Assembly (NCBI GenBank): GCA_963978895.1
Contig: OZ022247.1
Coordinates: 15,818,312-15,882,311 of the forward strand
Direction: 5' to 3'
Length of the DNA: 64,000 nucleotides
DNA from: Erpobdella octoculata
Taxonomy: Eukaryota > Annelida > Clitellata > Hirudinida > Erpobdellidae
Position 1 is the stretch's first letter, and the number at the start of each line of letters is the position of its first letter. The notes under the pieces were generated by a model. That model saw only the letters and a program-made list of their open reading frames with translations, searched no databases and was not told the origin of the DNA. Made by a program: the position numbers and the translations under genes. Below, one piece after another: positions 16,740 to 30,311 of this stretch.

Positions 16740-17611
16740 CGTGTCCGTTTTCACATGGTCATGTGGAAAAATACATTGGTCATACTAGAACTACTCTGTC
16801 TCGTAGATTGACTATGCATTGTCAAAGTGGTGCCATATACCAACATATGTCAACACAACATTCAATCAAGCCATCACATAAATTTCTAATTGATAACACC
16901 AGTATACTAATGAAAGAAAATCAACCCATTAAGTTAAAATTAAAAGAAGCTTTAGCTATTAATAAATGTAAGCCTTTAATTAATAAACAATGGTATTCTT
17001 TTGATTTAACTCTTAAACTTTTTGGTTCTCTAAATAGTAATAAAACTAATAATAATAATAATAATAAATGTTTTAACTCATTTACAACTTCTGTTAAAAA
17101 TATGCATGTTAATAGTGCCAATGTTTCTTCAGGTATTTCTTCGTTGAATGAATGTTTTGTACCAGACGTTTGTGTTTCAAAGGTTATAGATAATGTATGT
17201 GATTCTTCTTCCAGTCACGTCCTTGAAGTTGACTGTAATTCCGTTGTTAAAGGCTTTACTAACTGATCTTAATTATTTAGTTATTACTGTTATTATTATA
17301 ATTATTTTAATTTAAATATTTTTTATGTTGTTACATTTGTATATAATGAATTTAAATTTTATTTAAATTGTATTTTAATTCCTTTCAATTAGTTGTATCT
17401 TTTACCATTTAGTCACTGCATTTTATTTTAAAAAGTTAAACGGCTCTGATGATGGCAAAAAATTGCCGAAATAGATCTATTAGCCTATAAGATTATGGAG
17501 TTTGTGTTTGGGAATAAATTATTTTTAAACCGATTTAGAGTATTGGAAAAAATTAAAAATAAAATCGATTCAGCCAAGTGCGCCACTTTTTTCAATCGAG
17601 TTTGCCTAAAA
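16740..17611 (+). pseudogene. 5'-truncated PLE: GIY-YIG endonuclease, 3' UTR, hammerhead, N-terminal block
   Basis: The plus strand opens inside the endonuclease: CPFSHGHVEK, then YIGHTRTTLSRRLTMH, the second half of GIY-YIG with the conserved Arg. One frameshift near 16810-16830 precedes QHMSTQHSIKPSHKFLIDNT and KLKLKEALAINKCKPLINKQ. The ORF ends at 17266. An AT-rich 3' UTR follows, then a hammerhead (17442-17485). A new coding start MEFVFGNKLFLNRFRVLEKI comes next, running to FNRVCLKE and then (TA)n. This single copy shows that the endonuclease, hammerhead and N-terminal block belong to one element and that its 3' boundary lies inside the next unit's coding region (pseudo-LTR structure). 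Confidence 0.8.
17442..17485 (+). ncRNA. Hammerhead ribozyme (PLE-type), consensus core
   Basis: Stem I GGCU (17442-17445) with AGCC (17482-17485). Core CUGAUGA, one extra U, stem II GGCA-AAAAAU-UGCC, core GAAA, stem III palindrome UAGAUCUA, cleavage dinucleotide UU. All invariant bases are present. The one-base insert before stem II is the only deviation. Confidence 0.78.
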
Positions 17612-17750
17612 GAATATATATATATATATATGTCGTTTTTCTCCCGCGTTTCGCCACGTTGAAAATTTGGCACGCAAATTAATTAATGCTAAATGGCGGT
17701 AGTATTCAACGAAGCGTGTATTAAAGAATATAAATATATATATATCAAGA
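17612..17750 (+). mobile_element. (TA)n and second short PLE N-terminal fragment
   Basis: About 20 bp of TA (17612-17631) is followed by a fragment matching the 53500 family (TTTCTCCCGCGTTTCGCCACG, then a KLIN-like block and FNEACIKEY) and by a short (TA)n. One base is missing in the conserved TGGCGGT stretch, breaking the frame. Confidence 0.6.
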
Positions 17751-17801
17751 GCAATAAATGGTTTTTGTCAAAAAAGTGAAAATAAATAACATTAAAAACA
17801 A

Positions 17802-17807
17802 TTTATT
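17802..17807 (-). terminator. Polyadenylation signal AATAAA
   Basis: AATAAA on the minus strand, about 82 nt beyond the stop codon of the sushi-domain gene. It is a plausible 3' end signal; use is not proven. Confidence 0.45.
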
Positions 17808-17888
17808 TGTTTTGCATTATTGCTGATTTGTATAATTTTTTTAAGAAAATCTTAAAAATATATTTCCACAAAGCGAGGCTTTTTAGCT

Positions 17889-19348
17889 TTAAATTTCTTT
17901 AAAAGCAGTTGGTATTTCTTGAGTCAGTTTTACGAATGGCTCATTCTTTGGCGGGTCACAATTATCTCTAGTTGTTGTGGTAACATTTTCATTTTCAATA
18001 ATCGCTGTTACAACTTTTTCAATAGTTTCAACTTTCAGCTGTTTAGAAGTTATTTTTAAATCATCAGGCTTGTGAATCTGTTTTTCTTGTTTTGCGGTCG
18101 TTTCTTGCGATGCTTCCACATTTGCAACTACTTCGGTCAGAACAGCAGGGTCTACAATGACAGAGCTTGAAGCAATTGTCAGGATTGGAGCAACACTATC
18201 TAAGGATGAAGTAGTGGCTGGAACAGTGACATCTAACAAAACAGTTGTAGCTGGAACAACAGAATCCAAAGAAAGAAATGCAGCGGGAATGTTTGTGGAT
18301 GTCATAGCGGCAGATGGAACATCAGTCAAATTAATCGCAGGAACAACCGTCTCTGTTTCAGTTTGTTGTTCATTGGCTTCATCGAGCGGCTTCATTTCAA
18401 CTAATTTAACGCTCTCACTACCGTCGATGATAATTTTATTTTCATTCACAGCATCTGGAGAATTTTTCGATTTCTGTGGATCCTCCGTTACTTTATTAGT
18501 TAGTATTATATATTTCTTCATGACGGTCCAGACCAAAAAACAAATCAATATAATAATGAGAACAGCAAGACTTGAAGAAAGTGCAAAAATTACTTTATCT
18601 TTGTCTGCCGCTTGTTCGCTTTTTGAAGATTCATATGAAGTCTCTGTTTGAACCATTTTTACTGTGGGAAAATCAGCCACTTTTGTAACAGGTTGAGAAC
18701 TTTTGTGAAAATTATTTTCTGTTATTTTAGAGTTAGCTGTAGTTTTTTTCCATTTGTTAGTTGTGCTCAGTAAAGTTGAAGTTGATGATGTTGTAGTTTC
18801 TTCTGGCACAGATTTTTCGTCAGGTTCTGTTGTCACTGGCATTGTCTCAGTTAATTCCCTTTCTCCGCTACTTGGTTCTTCTCCAACTTCATTTCTTTTG
18901 ACTCTTTTTCTTCCTAAAATATTTTCTTTCTTTATTTCCATAAGAAAAATGTTTGCTTTAAGAGATTGATTATTTCGTTGAGATTGAATTTCAGAATTAG
19001 CCTCGAATGTTGGAACCGTTTTTGTTCCTCTACGAACACAAGCTTCCTTTATTTTCCAGTTTCCATTTTTACAATGCACTAATTTGTCTTTTCCAGTAAG
19101 TTGAAAACCGTCCATGCAAATCATGTGACCTCTCTTTAAATTTCTTTCACTAACTTCTATCAACCCATTTTCTATGCGTGTATTTGTGCAAAAAACAGCT
19201 CCCCGTGATGGTCTGGCTAGAGCTATTAAATAGTTTTACGGAAAAACAAGCAAACAAATACTAAGAAACAACAAATAAATCATTAAAAATGAATTGATTA
19301 CTTACCACAAGTTGCAAAAAAAATTGCAGCCAAATACAGAATATTCAT
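17889..19348 (-). CDS. Single sushi/CCP-domain type I membrane protein (two exons)
   Basis: Minus-strand gene joining exon 1 (19348-19306) to exon 2 (19222-17889) across an 83-bp intron (G|GTAAGT donor, TTAATAG acceptor, phase 1). The predicted protein has 458 residues. Residues 1-17 form a signal peptide (MNILYLAAIFFATCALA). Residues 26-76 form one sushi domain with Cys26, Cys50, Cys65, Cys76 and Trp70. A basic RVKR motif at about 121-124 fits furin. A Ser/Thr-rich stalk follows, then a transmembrane helix at about 225-249 (VIFALSSSLAVLIIILICF) and a tail of about 209 residues with Val/Ala/Pro/Thr-rich imperfect repeats (LDSVVPATT, LDSVAPI). Sushi domains bind proteins or glycans at the cell surface. 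No close family is recognised, and the partner is unknown. The ORF is clean and the splice sites keep frame, so I think it is real. Confidence 0.8.
19223..19305 (-). other. Intron of the sushi-domain gene
   Basis: 83 bp, GT...AG on the minus strand, phase 1. Joining gives Ala15 and keeps the signal peptide in frame with the sushi domain. Confidence 0.75.
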
Positions 19349-22300
19349 GTTTTATATTGCTGGTTAAAATTTATTTCAAAATTGAGTTAATTAAAGAATA
19401 TTATAACTTATTAATTAAGCCAAAAAACTAATTTAATTTTTGAGACTGTTTTTGTTTCTTAATATGACTGACAGCAATTCAAACTCGTCAGCCCAAAAAT
19501 AAAACTGAACAGACGAATTTAAACTCATTTTAAACCTTTCATGTCGGACGTTATTATCTCTTCTCTATATTGAAGATAATTTAATGCTAATCTGTCTGTA
19601 GATAATTTTTTTGCCTAATTTCAATGTTCTTCCGCTGCAGTTGTTGGCAAAAATATGCTTATTTAGATTGTTAGGTAATTATTTTCTTCGCCTAAGTGGG
19701 AACAACTCAACACGTCAGTTCTCATATTTTTTAAAAACACACTTTTATATTTTTTAAATTATGCAAATCGCTTTTTATATGCGATAATGGTTTTACTAAT
19801 GTTTTTAATATTAAGTTAGTTACCATTTTAATAAGTTTGGCCATAGTCATGATTACCTAAAAATTCATTTAAATCGCTTGCGCCACGTATAGTCTGGTAG
19901 ATTTAGCTTTTGATACGGAAATTTTAATAGACAAGCCAAAAAGTACATTAAACTATAGTATTTATTATAACTAAAAGCTGGAAAGAGATACCAGACACAG
20001 ATCGGTCCCTAAAAAAAGTTATTAGCAAAAGAAGTTGCTCAAAACTCGCGAATCTGTTTATTAACGCCAACCAATCAAAAGCCAGCTTTTTCTATTTCTG
20101 CGTAAAAAGTGACGCTTAATTTACAAATTATCTCCACGAAATTTAAACTTTTTACGCTCAAATGCTCATAAAACAGTTTAGTTATTTATTTCTATGTTTT
20201 TTTAACGAAATTTTTATTTTCCGTTTGCTTATGGAGCTGCACGAAGAATGTTGTTGATTATCAAATGCTTAAAGGCTTAAGGCTTAAACAGACTTAAACT
20301 GCCTTTAAACTAGTTTAACTCCTATGTATAAACGATTATGTACACTCAAATAGTCTACGTTTTCGAAATTCTCCAGTATTTAAAAAGCAATACAACCTGA
20401 AAACACAACCTTATTTGAAAATAGCTGAAGGGGTGCCGGTTATGGGAATCGTACCACTTTTTAAAGGAAGACCATGCTTTTGACCACTTTTTAAAGGAAG
20501 ACATCTTAAAAACAAGAAATTTATCAAACACAGGTTTTTAGAACAACATACATTTTAATTCTAAAAACAAAGTATAAGTTTCAACTTATTAAATAATTAC
20601 AATAATAACTGTTATCTAGCTTCAAAAATTATTATATTGAGCACAATTCAGTCGAGCAGAAGACTCAGATCTTCATCCATGACTTTACTTCTTGTGTCCA
20701 CCACACATATCAAGAGTGCTGTAGACAGAAGGTTCAGGGTTGTCAGACTGAGAATGGTTTGCCAGCTGCTGTTACATTGGCTGTGACACTTAAATGCTTC
20801 CGAAGAGACCTTCTAAACACTAAACACTGACTAACACCACTTTAAACATTGTCAAATTTTAATTCAATTCAGAGACAGTTATAACAACACTGACTAACAC
20901 CACTTTAAACATTGTCAAATTTTAATTCAATTCAGAGACACTGTTAACAACTTTTGTCGTGCTGGCTGAAGTAAACTGGGAAGTGTAGATTATGAGGATT
21001 TTGTAGATAAATAATGCACATCATATCATAGTCAAATTGTTTGCTGTTTATTATAACACACAAGCAAACAGTTTTGACATTGAGACAATGCTTAGCAATA
21101 TCCTCATGTGCAGAAGAACTTGTTACAACAATAATAGACGTGTAACTGGAGGGAAGATACAAGAGCTATTTTAATAAGTTATTAATAACCATCAAAACCC
21201 TGCAGAACAAAGAAGACATTTTCTCAAGAACTTGATAAGTTTCTATATATCACTTTAAATAAAAATGTAATAACTGCTCACATTGGCCAACTCTGACATT
21301 TACACATATTTTACTATTATAGATATTATTTACAAGACCACTAATATAAAGTCAGTTATCTTAAACTTTGTCACAGCAACATTTACAAGCTTATACAAGA
21401 ACCTTCAAAACTGTTTTAAGAGCATCAAATTTTTTGCCAATTTAAAGAATAAATACATCCAACAACAAAGACTGATTTTGGGCAAGCCTAACTAAAATAG
21501 TATCTCATCGATTTTAACAGTTTTTTTCATACAGGCCTTCACATATATTGCCCTTAAACATATCTACTTCAAGATTATCAGTATGAAGAGATTTATTACA
21601 AACTTTACCATAGCAATATTTACAGGCAGATACAATGTAGCTCATATTTAAAACATGAACAACTTTTAAAAGAGCATGGGCTTTTTTTAAAAATTTCACA
21701 TTTACCACTTATACAATAATTAGGCTATCTGGGCTATCAGGTGCTGCCTCTATGTCAGTATTAATGAGACACAACTTAAAATCTATTTTTCCCAGCTCCA
21801 TCTGTCATTGTCTAAGAAATACTTCAATTTCATTTCCTGAAAATGAGTTTTCAAATCATGCATTTTCAGTTGAGGTAGCTTTCCAGGAATAATTTTTGAA
21901 CTACTTTATATTTGGCTGGAATAATTGTTTATTGTGTGGAAAACTTAGATCTTATATTCTTTTTATTGGAGCTAGATCAGCTAGCTACTAGAACTAAAAC
22001 TAACACAAGGTTTGGGCTGATTATTTTACTTTGCTTTGTTATTTACTTATGTATACAAACATCATTTATAGAGTTAAACTGTCAATTAAAATTGTATCTC
22101 CAATTACAGTTGCAGAATTCAATAGAGAAGTTTTCCCATCTTGTTTCAATATTTAGATTATTTTAAGTTTGTCTTCAGTAGCAGATTTACACACAACGCA
22201 CTCCATTGCGATATTAGTTACATTTAGATTAAAAAATGTGCTAACTACAATACAAACTTACCATAACCAAACTTAACAGACGTAATAACACGAATAAAAG

Positions 22301-22870
22301 AAAATAAAAAAAATACCAGAATGACTGACAAAAGACAAGACAAGATTGACCGAAGAAAAAACTATGTACTATGCTATACAAACTATACAATTATACAACT
22401 ATATAAATGAATAGGAAATTAAAAAAAACGCTGCCAAGAATCCAAAATCGTCCAAATCAAAATCGAAGGCTTAAATAATAAATTAAGATATTGAAGAGAA
22501 ATCGAATTCAAACGCGATAAAACCGGCAATGCAAAATGAATACAAAGACAACGCAAATATAGCATAGAAAACGAGCCTTTATTGAATTCTTATTGGCTGA
22601 GCGAGTAAATATGTTACTGCGCGTAACGCGACATTGTCTTACGTAATGAGACAAAAGAGTACGCCTAAAATCATTAATAACTAGAGTACCATAACTGCTC
22701 ATTCGTGGTATCTTCATACAGACATTCTACAACATATTCTCTATTGAATGGTATAAAAATTGGCTTGTCTATTAAAATTTCCGATATTGCCTCAAAAAAC
22801 TGCTAGATCTACCAGTCTAGTAGTCAATAATTTTAAATGCGTTACAAAATAAATATAGAAATTATTCGAA
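19349..22870. other. Mostly featureless region with a long-range inverted repeat
   Basis: I see no convincing gene. Two imperfect inverted blocks share CTGGTAGAT, GGAAATTTTAATAGACAAGCC and nearby bases (about 19885-19945 and 22755-22840 in opposite orientation). They could be the ends of an old DNA transposon of about 3 kb. A 63-bp tandem duplication lies at about 20822-20947 (unit begins ACACTGACTAACACCACTTT). ACCACTTTTTAAAGGAAGA is repeated at about 20454 and 20485. Confidence 0.45.
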
Positions 22871-23010
22871 AATAGCGGTGTAGCCGGCGGTGCACGGGGT
22901 TTTTAGAGGTTTTTCTAACGCTTGACTCTCTCGATCCCGTTTCCTTCCCCGCTTGTTTTCCCGTTCTTGCTTGCTCTCCCGTTCCTGGTCGCTTTCGCGC
23001 TCCCGGTAGC
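22871..23010 (-). mobile_element. Helitron-like (Helentron/HINE-type) end with purine-rich repeats
   Basis: The minus strand is rich in GGGAGCG/GGAAACGGG repeats and ends in CCTCTAAAAACCCCGTGC, matching 41700-41975, 52640-52740 and 53753-54000. The end CCCGGGCAACGC...GCTAGT of the better copies resembles the 3' end of Helitron-like elements in other invertebrates. Assignment is tentative. Confidence 0.45.
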
Positions 23011-23265
23011 TAAGTTAGCGACTCCATTCAAGTTCCTAGTAGAAAATTACAAGATTAGCAAGATACGGACACAGTTAATGCTGGACAACTCTTCAGACCG
23101 ATATATCGTGAATGTGGGCGCAGCAGTTGGATCGGGAAAAAGCTGGACTGCAGGGAAGGATATCCGTGAAGCCAAAGAATCTTTGCAATGGTCTGAAAAG
23201 CTCGGAGCAGTGCAACCGGGACGTCTCGGTCTGGGTTGGTTCCATCATGTGTGCTGGTCTAAGGC
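23011..23265 (+). pseudogene. LINE ORF fragment (region outside the RT core)
   Basis: The plus strand encodes FKFLVENYKISKIRTQLMLD, then SLQWSEKLGAVQPGRLGLGW. This is the same segment as 42480-42740. The ...VQ-x-GR-x-GLGW pattern is common in a group of animal LINE polyproteins. It is cut on both sides. Confidence 0.55.
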
Positions 23266-23775
23266 TAAGTCGAATGACCTGAAGGAACGGCGTTCTACTT
23301 TTTCGGTGATAATGGGGGGTGGTTTATAACAAGTTGAAAAGGTAATGATTGAATGGTCGGATAGAGAAGGAGGGATGATTAGTAAATTTGTTATGAGTGA
23401 AGATGATATCACAACCACATCAAGAGTATGACCATGGTCATGAGTCGGTCCTGTCACCAGTTGAGTGAGGCCATGACTCAGGAGCAAATTTTGAAACTTT
23501 CTGGTTGTAGTGATGTCCTGATCCAGGTGAATATTGATATCCCCAAGTAAGATCAGATCGCAGGAGTAGTCGGCAGTTTTTCCCAAAAGCTCTGAAAATT
23601 CGGAGAAAAACGCCTCTGTAACAGATTCAGAACCTGGTCGATATAGGACCAAAATTAATTGATGAGAATCACGGAATGTGACGTAGGCAGATAGTAACTC
23701 AAAAGCGCTGAAGCTTCCAAAATCCTTGTTGGAGGACCTGAAGTTGTTTTTGTGGATAATACGTATTCGTTTCAT
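23266..23775 (-). pseudogene. LINE AP-endonuclease domain fragment
   Basis: A minus-strand ORF of 176 residues has the APE-type endonuclease pattern: LILVLYRPGS, then CDLILLGDINIHLD, LVTGPTHDHGHTLDVVVIS and SDHSIITF. GD-I-N and SDH are catalytic-site motifs. It would nick target DNA for reverse transcription. No linked RT remains, and it begins abruptly at 23775. Confidence 0.7.
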
Positions 23776-24054
23776 ATAAATATAGATTCAAGACTGACAA
23801 GAACAGGCTATCAGTAACGTTTCGAATGTTGAATTCAATGAAAAACGACAGAACAGAGCAAAAAACACAGAACTCGACAAAGAGGCATGGAGGATGCATT
23901 TGGAATAGCACTACTGAACAACTCCGTTAAATCTTTAAAAGGTCGTAAAAAACATGCCAGCTCTCTTACACTTTCCCATTCATCTTCGTGTAAACAGAGG
24001 TCGACCCTGATTAAGAAGAAAATAGAAATAGAATAAAAAAACTCATATAAATAA

Positions 24055-24115
<61 letters not shown>

Positions 24116-24149
24116 AACATATATATAGTTAACCTATATATATGTTTGT
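23776..24149. repeat. Non-coding spacer with (TA)n
   Basis: (TA)n at 24056-24112. The rest has no recognised feature. Confidence 0.6.
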
Positions 24150-24277
24150 TTATATATGTGGCGTTCGGAAATTTTATAGCGGATTTTCGGCGTACCGTTT
24201 TCGGCTGGTCGCCGGCTAGCCGTAATTTTTTTTCGGCGGATTTACGGCGGCCGGCGGCGGCTAGGAGGTCTAATCCC
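24150..24277 (-). mobile_element. GC-rich DNA-transposon end (hAT-like)
   Basis: A CGGCGG-rich stretch. The minus strand begins CAGGGATTAGACCTCC, like hAT terminal repeats that start CAGGG. Only one end is seen, and it interrupts a PLE reading frame. Confidence 0.4.
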
Positions 24278-25219
24278 TGGTAACCTCTTTAAATCTTTTT
24301 TCATCAGACGTGATTTCATTCAACTTTGTCGTGTAATCTGTTCTATTCATTAAAACATACACATCGGTTTTATCAGCTCTCAGTACAACAATACTTTTTT
24401 CCGTTTTCAATGAGAATGCAGCCTCAACTAGCCGTCTTGAAATAAATGGGCTAGAGTGAGTGTTGCGATGTTTGAGCCTTCACGTATCAACTCAACCTGT
24501 AGATCGTCGTGAATTAAGACACACCCTGCAGTTCCTAACACTAACAAATCTTAATACAGAGTTTCCAGCTGAGTTTGTTTGAAGAGTTTATCATATCTAG
24601 GCCTCAAATGAAAATTGATTCCCAAATTAAAGAAGTCTTTCTGATCTCTTGTCAAAACGTAATCAGACAAATTGACAAAATTCTCAATATCTTCCTTTAC
24701 CAAAAATGAACCTTTGTAAATATTGGTCAATTTTTTTAAAATAACAGCCTTCTTTGCAAAATCGATTTTATCAAGGAGTATTTCAACCGGTTCTTTGAAG
24801 AGCGGTTTAAGTGTACAATCCACTGAGTCGAGTACCTTTTTTCTTTTTGTACGAGTTCTGCTTTAGGAGTTTCTCGAGCAAATTGCCGTACATTCAATCG
24901 TGGAAATTTACTTGTTACGTTGGTGCTATATTTGTTTATAACGTATTTTGGCAACAAGTCATTTTTTAAACATTCTTTATTAAAAGTCACCGCATACTTA
25001 CACGATACAAGTTTTTGAAGACTTCTTTCAACACTACGAAAATTCTTTCGCACACTTTCATATATATTAGCTTAGCAAGGTATAAGATTTTCGGTAATAC
25101 ACGCTCTGTTAAAAATACATTTGTATTCGCTGTTTAACACTTTTTTACAAAGACTTTCCAGCTTTTTTTTTTTTACGTAAGTAAAGACTAATATCCTTGT
25201 TCATGGTTACATATTTATT
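24278..25219 (-). pseudogene. PLE N-terminal half including start of RT
   Basis: Minus strand downstream of the hammerhead: VERSLQKLVSCKYAVTFNKE, then CLKNDLLPKYV (25053-24736). In the next frame come NLSDYVLTRDQKDFFNLGIN and FHLRPRY (24823-24551), the pre-RT LxxDQxxxxxLGxxF block of PLEs. Further broken pieces down to 24278 contain VLRADKTDVYVLMNRTDY, the early RT segment. There are multiple stops and frameshifts. This is the only copy here that continues past the usual (TA)n junction. Confidence 0.7.
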
Positions 25220-25263
25220 AGCCAACTGGCCAGTTTCGACATTAACTTGTCATCATCAGGGCT
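25220..25263 (-). ncRNA. Hammerhead ribozyme (PLE-type), consensus core
   Basis: Minus strand: stem I AGCC (25263-25260) and GGCU (25223-25220), core CUGAUGA, extra U, stem II GACA-AGUUAA-UGUC, core GAAA, stem III palindrome CUGGCCAG, cleavage UU. All invariant bases are present. Confidence 0.78.
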
Positions 25264-26290
<1,027 letters not shown>

Positions 26291-26449
26291 TCAAGTAGAG
26301 TTAGTTGGTTCGTGAGATCTAGATTTAGAGTTTTAGAGAATATACTCTGTAGTTAGACAAGTTGACGAAACTTATCTAATAGAATCAAAAGATGTGTCAG
26401 AATCAAGAGATTTCTGAAGCGTGAGATAAAGTTAGATTGAGTCAGTGCG

Positions 26450-27345
<896 letters not shown>

Positions 27346-27414
<69 letters not shown>

Positions 27415-27760
27415 GAAGCCTGACCACGAGCGCCGCAGGTGCGAAGCCCCTCCCGATAAGGAGATTCGCCAAAGCATTTTGTAGCACTTGACAAAAAATG
27501 GCATCCAATTTTGGATATCCTATTATTTAATTTTAGATTTTCTAAGAGTTGCAATATGTTGCTCGTAATAACAAAAATTAACAATTTGCACAGGCAATTT
27601 TGTCAAATAACAGTATATCCACAATCTTGATTTTTGATTCGTGCATGGCACACCACTGGGATGACAGCACTGAATCAAATTGTCCAAATTTAATAATTGA
27701 TTAAGAAAACCGTTATAGTCCACAATACAATAACTTACTTATTCTATTTTTGATAAAAAC
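27346..27760. repeat. (TA)n and spacer
   Basis: (TA)n at 27346-27411, then 350 bp with no recognised feature. Confidence 0.7.
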
Positions 27761-28340
27761 TTGTACATCTGTATCAAATGCCAAGAAATCAATAAAATAA
27801 AATTGGATTTAAATATTTCTTTTGACAAAGATCAAACCACATTATAATAAAATGTACTATTTAGTTTACTTTCTCATTTTAAGTTACTTATACTTACTAA
27901 ACATCCATTCATGTGTTACCCATAAAACTTGTCATCAGTTTCTAAACAATCTAAATAGAAGATTAGATTATATATCAAGTCTATTATTAAACTTATATTG
28001 TTGAAAAGATTGTGTGGTTTGACAGTAAGCTTTAAATTGTTTCTTTGAATTAATCAATTCGGAATATTGGGGTTTATAGTATTAAAAAATGTTCTAAAAC
28101 TGTAAGATTAAAGTTATTATAATATTGTAAGACTACGTCCAAGCACTGATTATGAAACTCATGACAATTTTCATGTGTAAAACATGAATGGATGTGTAGT
28201 AGCTTGAAATGAAAAACTAAACTAAAAAGTCCATTTCATTATAATATGGTTTGATCATTGTCAAGACAATTATTTGAATCCGATTTTATTTTATTGCATT
28301 CTTGGTATTTGATAGGTATCCATATCAATTGCTTTACAGA
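27761..28340. repeat. Imperfect long inverted repeat at a hAT 3' end
   Basis: Arms of about 180-200 bp: about 27765-27945 against 28153-28330. Shared blocks include GATCAAACCA, ATTATAAT and AATAAAATAAAATTGG. The right arm overlaps the end of the transposase remnant, so the left arm looks like an inverted copy of the transposon's 3' end. Confidence 0.55.
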
Positions 28341-28994
28341 GCGATTTTTCAAATGCCAGAAGTACAAGTTTGCTTTTTCTCTCATGGGACATTGATCTTC
28401 TCTGTGGTTGTAGTACTCGTGTTAGACAATAAAATGAATTTTTACAAGTGGCAATCGAGATGCCGAGAGTCATTGCAGCTGAATAGTGCCAATTTAGAGT
28501 AGGAAATGCATCTTTATAGTCCAGCACAAAATCCATCATTTCCTGGAGACTGTAGCCTGGTTGAAATTTGTTTTTTTTAGAAACCTACTTGTAATGAGAG
28601 CCTCGTCTGCAATATATTTTTCAACATCGTCATGCCTGTCTTGTTTTAGCAGTTGCGTCAACGGTATAAGGTCGTTAACATCTAAAAACTTGTCTGATGT
28701 TGGTAAAAGCAGACACTGCACAAGTCAAACCTTTAGAATAACTTAAATAACTATCAACAAAGCTCTCCATCAACTCACCTAATATACCATCCAACATGCT
28801 AAAATAAACATCACAAAGCTGATTCCACTCTGGTGCTCATTACAGAATCACGTAGCGTGCTAATCTGTACTTTTGCTCTTTTTTGGTATGGGTTTTTACC
28901 AATTATTCATTCTACAGGCATGCAAATTATTATTATTAATTTTATATTTGAATTTACCTTACGGGCCTGAGGGGGGCCCCTAGATCCGCCACTG
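28291..28994 (-). pseudogene. hAT-family transposase remnant with terminal inverted repeat
   Basis: Minus strand: LLPTSDKFLDVNDLIPLTQL (28721-28536), then FPTLNWHYSAAMTLGISIAT and RRSMSHERKSKLVLLAFEKS (28539-28291), the C-terminal dimerisation region of hAT transposases. Upstream at 28994 the minus strand starts CAGTGGCGGATCTAGGGG, a typical hAT terminus. The N-terminal half is missing and the fragments are in different frames. Confidence 0.6.
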
Positions 28995-29239
28995 AGCATC
29001 CATATCCGAAATTGTCATTCCTTGCCAAAACCATTTTGTGCATACCAGCTACCTCAGTTCCATGTGAACGATTGTTCAACTCGGCTGGTTATATTGTCAA
29101 TAAGACACCCTCATCACTTTGACCAAATAATGTCAACAAACTTGTCTGTTTGTGTAGTTGGTTAAAAGATGACATTTAAAAAAGACATTCCAATGTTATT
29201 TTGATTTTCGACAGGTATGTTTATGAAAATGTTACTTAT

Positions 29240-29410
29240 CTTTTTATATAAAAGAACATGTCCTGATAATCAACGCCGAGCTCAGACGCCTCATCCTAGA
29301 AACGTGAAATTTGGAACTTATATTACTTTTATAGCGTAAGCACCTACTAAGAAAGGTTGTCTGAAAATTCTGCTCCTGAGAGGACGAAACTGGAAAACAA
29401 ATGTTTTTCT
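29240..29410 (-). repeat. Second copy of the 5855-6060 dispersed repeat
   Basis: Contains AAGAACATGTCCTGAT, AACGCCGAGCTCAGACGCCT, TGCTCCTGAGAGG and ACTGGAAAAC in the reverse order and orientation of the first copy. Confidence 0.6.
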
Positions 29411-29479
29411 AAAACAACGCGTATCTCGAAACTTGGTATCAAGATTCCTCTTAAAAAATGAGAAAATACGTGTTTCACC

Positions 29480-30300
29480 ATTTTTTGAAAATTTAGTTTC
29501 CAGGACCTCAAATGTGGGGTGGAAAATAGGGTTATTTGTTTTTTAAAGTAACAACTTTTCAAAAACTGTAAGTGCTACAGAGGTAAAAATTAGTATTTAG
29601 TACCCGCTCAATAAATAAAAATTTACCTGTTTACCATTGCATAAAATTTGGTTTCCAGGACCTCAAATGTGGGATGGAAAATAGGGTTATTTGTTTTTTA
29701 AAGTGCTATTCCAAAACTGTAAATGCTACAGATATAAAAATTAGTATTTAGTATTTCCTCTAAAAATAAAAATAAAGGTGTTTTACCATTTTTGAAAATT
29801 AGGTTTCCGGACCTCAAATGTAAAAAAAGTAAGATTATTTGTTTTTTTCGAATAACTGCTACTTAAAAACAGTAATTGCTACTAATGAAAAAATTAGTAT
29901 TTAGTATTTACTCGAAAAATAAAGATATACGTGTTTTACCAATTTTTAAATATTTGGTTTCCAGGACCTCAAATGTGAGGTGGAAAAAAGAATAACTAAA
30001 ATGTGAATGTTTTAAAACAAATCTCGAAAACCAAAAAGTAAGAAAAATTTGAAATTTGTATCTAGATTCTTCTTAAAAAATAAAAAGACACGTCTGTCAC
30101 CATTTTGAAAAAATTTGGTTTCCAGGACCTCAAATGTGGGGTGGAAAAAATGGTTATTTGTTTTTCAGAATAACTGCTACTTAAAAACTGTAAATGATAC
30201 ACATGTAAAAATTAGTATTTAGTATCTACTCAAAAAATAAAGATATACCTATTTTATCAGTTTGTAATAAATTGGTTTCTAGGACGCGTCTTTTTCTTTC
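29480..30300. repeat. Degenerate tandem repeat, ~155-bp unit
   Basis: GGTTTCCAGGACCTCAAATG recurs near 29495, 29650, 29801, 29956, 30116 and (shorter) 30273. Units also share AAAATTAGTATTTAGTA. There is no coding potential. The array resumes at 32870-33310. Confidence 0.8.
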
Positions 30301-30311
30301 GCAAAACTGTT

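Noticed and set aside
18157..18651. Plus-strand ORF opposite the sushi-domain gene
   Set aside because: It is the antisense reading of the long Val/Thr/Ser-rich exon and has no domain of its own.
29480..30300. CRISPR-like array
   Set aside because: Repeated blocks at ~155-bp spacing are separated by related, not unique, sequence in a eukaryotic genome. It is a degenerate tandem satellite.
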